Shown here in pieces: positions 62,244 to 64,000 of a stretch of DNA of 64,000 nt. Source of the stretch: Nymphalis io (taxonomy: Eukaryota; Arthropoda; Insecta; Lepidoptera; Nymphalidae); the NCBI RefSeq assembly GCF_905147045.1, contig NC_065903.1, positions 1,240,001 through 1,304,000 on the forward strand, in the 5' to 3' direction. Both the position numbers and the translations under genes were made by a program. The notes below the pieces were generated by a model. It was not told the origin of the DNA. It made no database searches and saw only the letters and a list, made by a program, of their open reading frames with translations. Position 1 is the stretch's first letter. The number at the start of each line of letters is the position of its first letter.

Positions 62244-62380
62244 TAGTGGCTTTGTGCAGGCCCGTGTGGGTGGTACCACCCACTTATCAGATATTCTGTC
62301 GCTGAGCAGCAATTCTTAGTATTGTTGCGTTCCGGTTTGAAGGGTGAGCCAGTGTAACTACAGGCACAAGGGACATAACT
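62244..62380 (+). mobile_element. SINE-C, 5' half
   Basis: GGCTTTGTGCAGGCCCGTGT to AGGCACAAGGGACATAAC; 3' half lost. Confidence 0.82.
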
Positions 62381-62633
62381 TTTCATGCTCGTATATCCTA
62401 CAACATAAAAAAATACGTAATACGCAATTCAAAAAATCATGAAAAGAAATTGAATAAATATCTTGTGTATATTTATCACCACTAGTAGTGCATAAGGTCG
62501 TATTTGAAAACAAAAATCCAATTTTAAACTGCAATATTTGCGTTACTGTTTTTTTTAAATATTGTCTAATCTGAGTATAATGTATGTAAGGTATATCATA
62601 CATTATTCATATTAATATTTACAATACATTTAT

Positions 62634-62735
62634 TTGGTGATAGGGCTTTCAAGGATGATTACGCTAGTGCAACTACAAGCACAAGGGTATAACATCTTAG
62701 TTCCCAAGGTTGGTAGAGCATTGGCGATGTAAGTA
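62634..62735 (+). mobile_element. SINE-C, internally deleted
   Basis: TTGGTGATAGGGCTTTCAAG joins to CTACAAGCACAAGGGTATAA and AAGGTTGGTAGAGCATTGGC. Confidence 0.68.
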
Positions 62736-62976
62736 CAAATAAGGTTAATAACTTATGCATTTTTATAAAAACATAAATCGACTGATAATAAATATATAAA
62801 AGACAAAGTAAATAATGTTTTATTGAATTATTGCATTTATTTTATTATATTGATAAGAAAATTTTTAATCAGTCTTCGATTGCACTTATAAATTATGAGT
62901 TTAGTGGTTTTTGTTGTCTCAAATAAGCCATAAAAAAAGCATTTGAACTATCAAGGACAGTCTGTCATATAAAATA

Positions 62977-63152
62977 CTTTTTTATATATATAGAATAGGA
63001 AGTCGGACCAGCATATGGATCACCTGATGCTACGTAGTCACCAACGCCCATAGACATTGGCATTTTAAGAAATGTTAACCATCGCTTACATCACCAATGC
63101 GCCACCAACCTTGGGAACTAAGATGTTATGTACCTTGTGCCTGTAATTACTT
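62977..63152 (-). mobile_element. SINE-C, 3' half
   Basis: ATATAGAATAGGAAGTCGGA through GCGCCACCAACCTTGGGAAC to GTGCCTGTAATTAC. Confidence 0.85.
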
Positions 63153-63227
63153 TCCAAAGCATATAATTTATAACTTTATATCGTCGGTGACGTCCTGATG
63201 ACAGCAATAGATGGCATTCTTAAATAT

Positions 63228-63430
63228 GCATATGTTATAGTGTACAAAGTAAGCAAATTCACGTGCAATCTCTATTCCCCTACTCTCTTAATCCGAAACT
63301 ACCGTAAAATCTTTAATCGACCAACGGCTTTACGTGTTTTCGAGGTACGGGAAATAATGCTTACTCCTAAACTCCGTGCTGCTAATGAGAATTCCGTGAC
63401 AAAAAACTCAATAATCTTTAAAAGGTGGAA
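63228..63430 (-). mobile_element. SINE-D, headless and diverged
   Basis: AATCTCTATTCCCCTACTCT, CGACCAACGGCTTTACGTGT, CTAAACTCCGTGCTGCTAAT and AAAAACTCAATAATCTTTA follow the body of the 17420 copy. ORFs on both strands here are shadows. Confidence 0.75.
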
Positions 63431-63596
63431 CAAGGGATATAAATCTAGGATCGGGGCATCTATGTCTATAAAAGCTAAAAACAAGACCAAAGATGCAATC
63501 AATTTAAAATTAGAACGTGCATATAGACAGAAGTAGTTTACAATTTACAATTAAATTCCAAACAGCGAAGGCTTCTATCGCTTTCCGTATGAATAG

Positions 63597-63690
63597 TAAG
63601 TTAGTCAGTGTAATTACATGCACAAGGATATAACATCTTTGATACAGATTGCAGTGCATTGGTATCGTATGATTAATGTATCTTATTCAT
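63597..63690 (+). mobile_element. SINE-C fragment, degenerate
   Basis: GTCAGTGTAATTACATGCAC and AAGGATATAACATCTTTGAT match the centre of the family; the rest to the window end is AT-rich without features. Confidence 0.55.
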
Positions 63691-64000
63691 GGAAAGTTTC
63701 AATTAAGACTAGCAACTTTTGTCCTTTATTCTAAATTTAAATATAGTCGAAAATAATGATTCTAAGATATAACGATTACTTTTCGAACGTTATATATGTT
63801 TAAGTAGTTTTAATATAGGAAACCCACCTTTTTTTTTCAACTTAATTTATTCTGATTGTCTTATCATCGAATGACCTACTAATGAAATCGAGAAATTGTT
63901 TAAGAAATTATTAATTGTGTGATTATAACAATTCTATCATTAGAAACATTAATTATTTGACTACACCTAATTAGATATCGAACGAATGATATGATTCATT

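Noticed and set aside
1..64000. CRISPR array, prophage, operon or other prokaryotic system
   Set aside because: Spliced genes, SINEs and LINEs show nuclear eukaryotic DNA; no regularly spaced repeat array is present.

Overview
This window is nuclear DNA from an insect, almost certainly a moth or butterfly. It is AT-rich and intron-rich, and its dispersed repeats are of lepidopteran type: tRNA-derived SINEs with intact Pol III box motifs, RTE and Jockey LINE ends, and small TIR elements. One very abundant SINE-like family is one I associate with nymphalid butterflies; the species is not identifiable by eye.

The dominant gene is a membrane-bound adenylyl cyclase on the minus strand. Sixteen coding exons between 23864 and the left edge were placed by reading GT/AG junctions and checking phase across every intron. 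They join without a break into 724 codons: the C1a catalytic domain (23864-13592), the variable C1b region (7640-5482), membrane helices 7-12 with a glycosylated extracellular loop (5020-422) and the first 18 residues of the C2a catalytic domain (54 to the edge). The closest class is Drosophila Ac76E / vertebrate type 2/4/7. The N-terminus and helices 1-6 were not found and probably lie far upstream; the rest of C2a lies beyond position 1.

The right half (about 24-64 kb) has no long ORF. It holds two convincing candidate first coding exons on the plus strand, at 33807-33830 and 60554-60667. Both end at a consensus 5' splice site in phase 0, so they may be alternative starts of one gene running out of the window to the right. 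A TATA plus initiator pair at about 47.2 kb is a weaker candidate promoter on the same strand. Unless the missing cyclase exons lie between 24 and 33 kb, these plus-strand units sit inside, or head-to-head with, the cyclase locus.

Nearly everything else recognisable is mobile. I distinguish SINE-A (tRNA head, tail like an RTE LINE), SINE-B (tRNA head, ATT tail), SINE-C (very common, A-rich end, tail matching a Jockey-type LINE present here) and SINE-D (tRNA head, ATT tail), with about 65 copies in all. There are also RTE and Jockey fragments, a palindromic 100-bp element, a 123-bp TIR element, two TA microsatellites and a 74-T homopolymer. Notable items are an RTE copy ending 10 nt from a cyclase splice donor and carrying a snap-back inverted repeat, a Jockey copy nested in SINE-C, two PKA-type motifs and frame-neutral cassette-capable exons in C1b, and a 65-nt near-perfect hairpin. 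No tRNA gene, rRNA, CRISPR array or conventional bacterial or viral system was seen.
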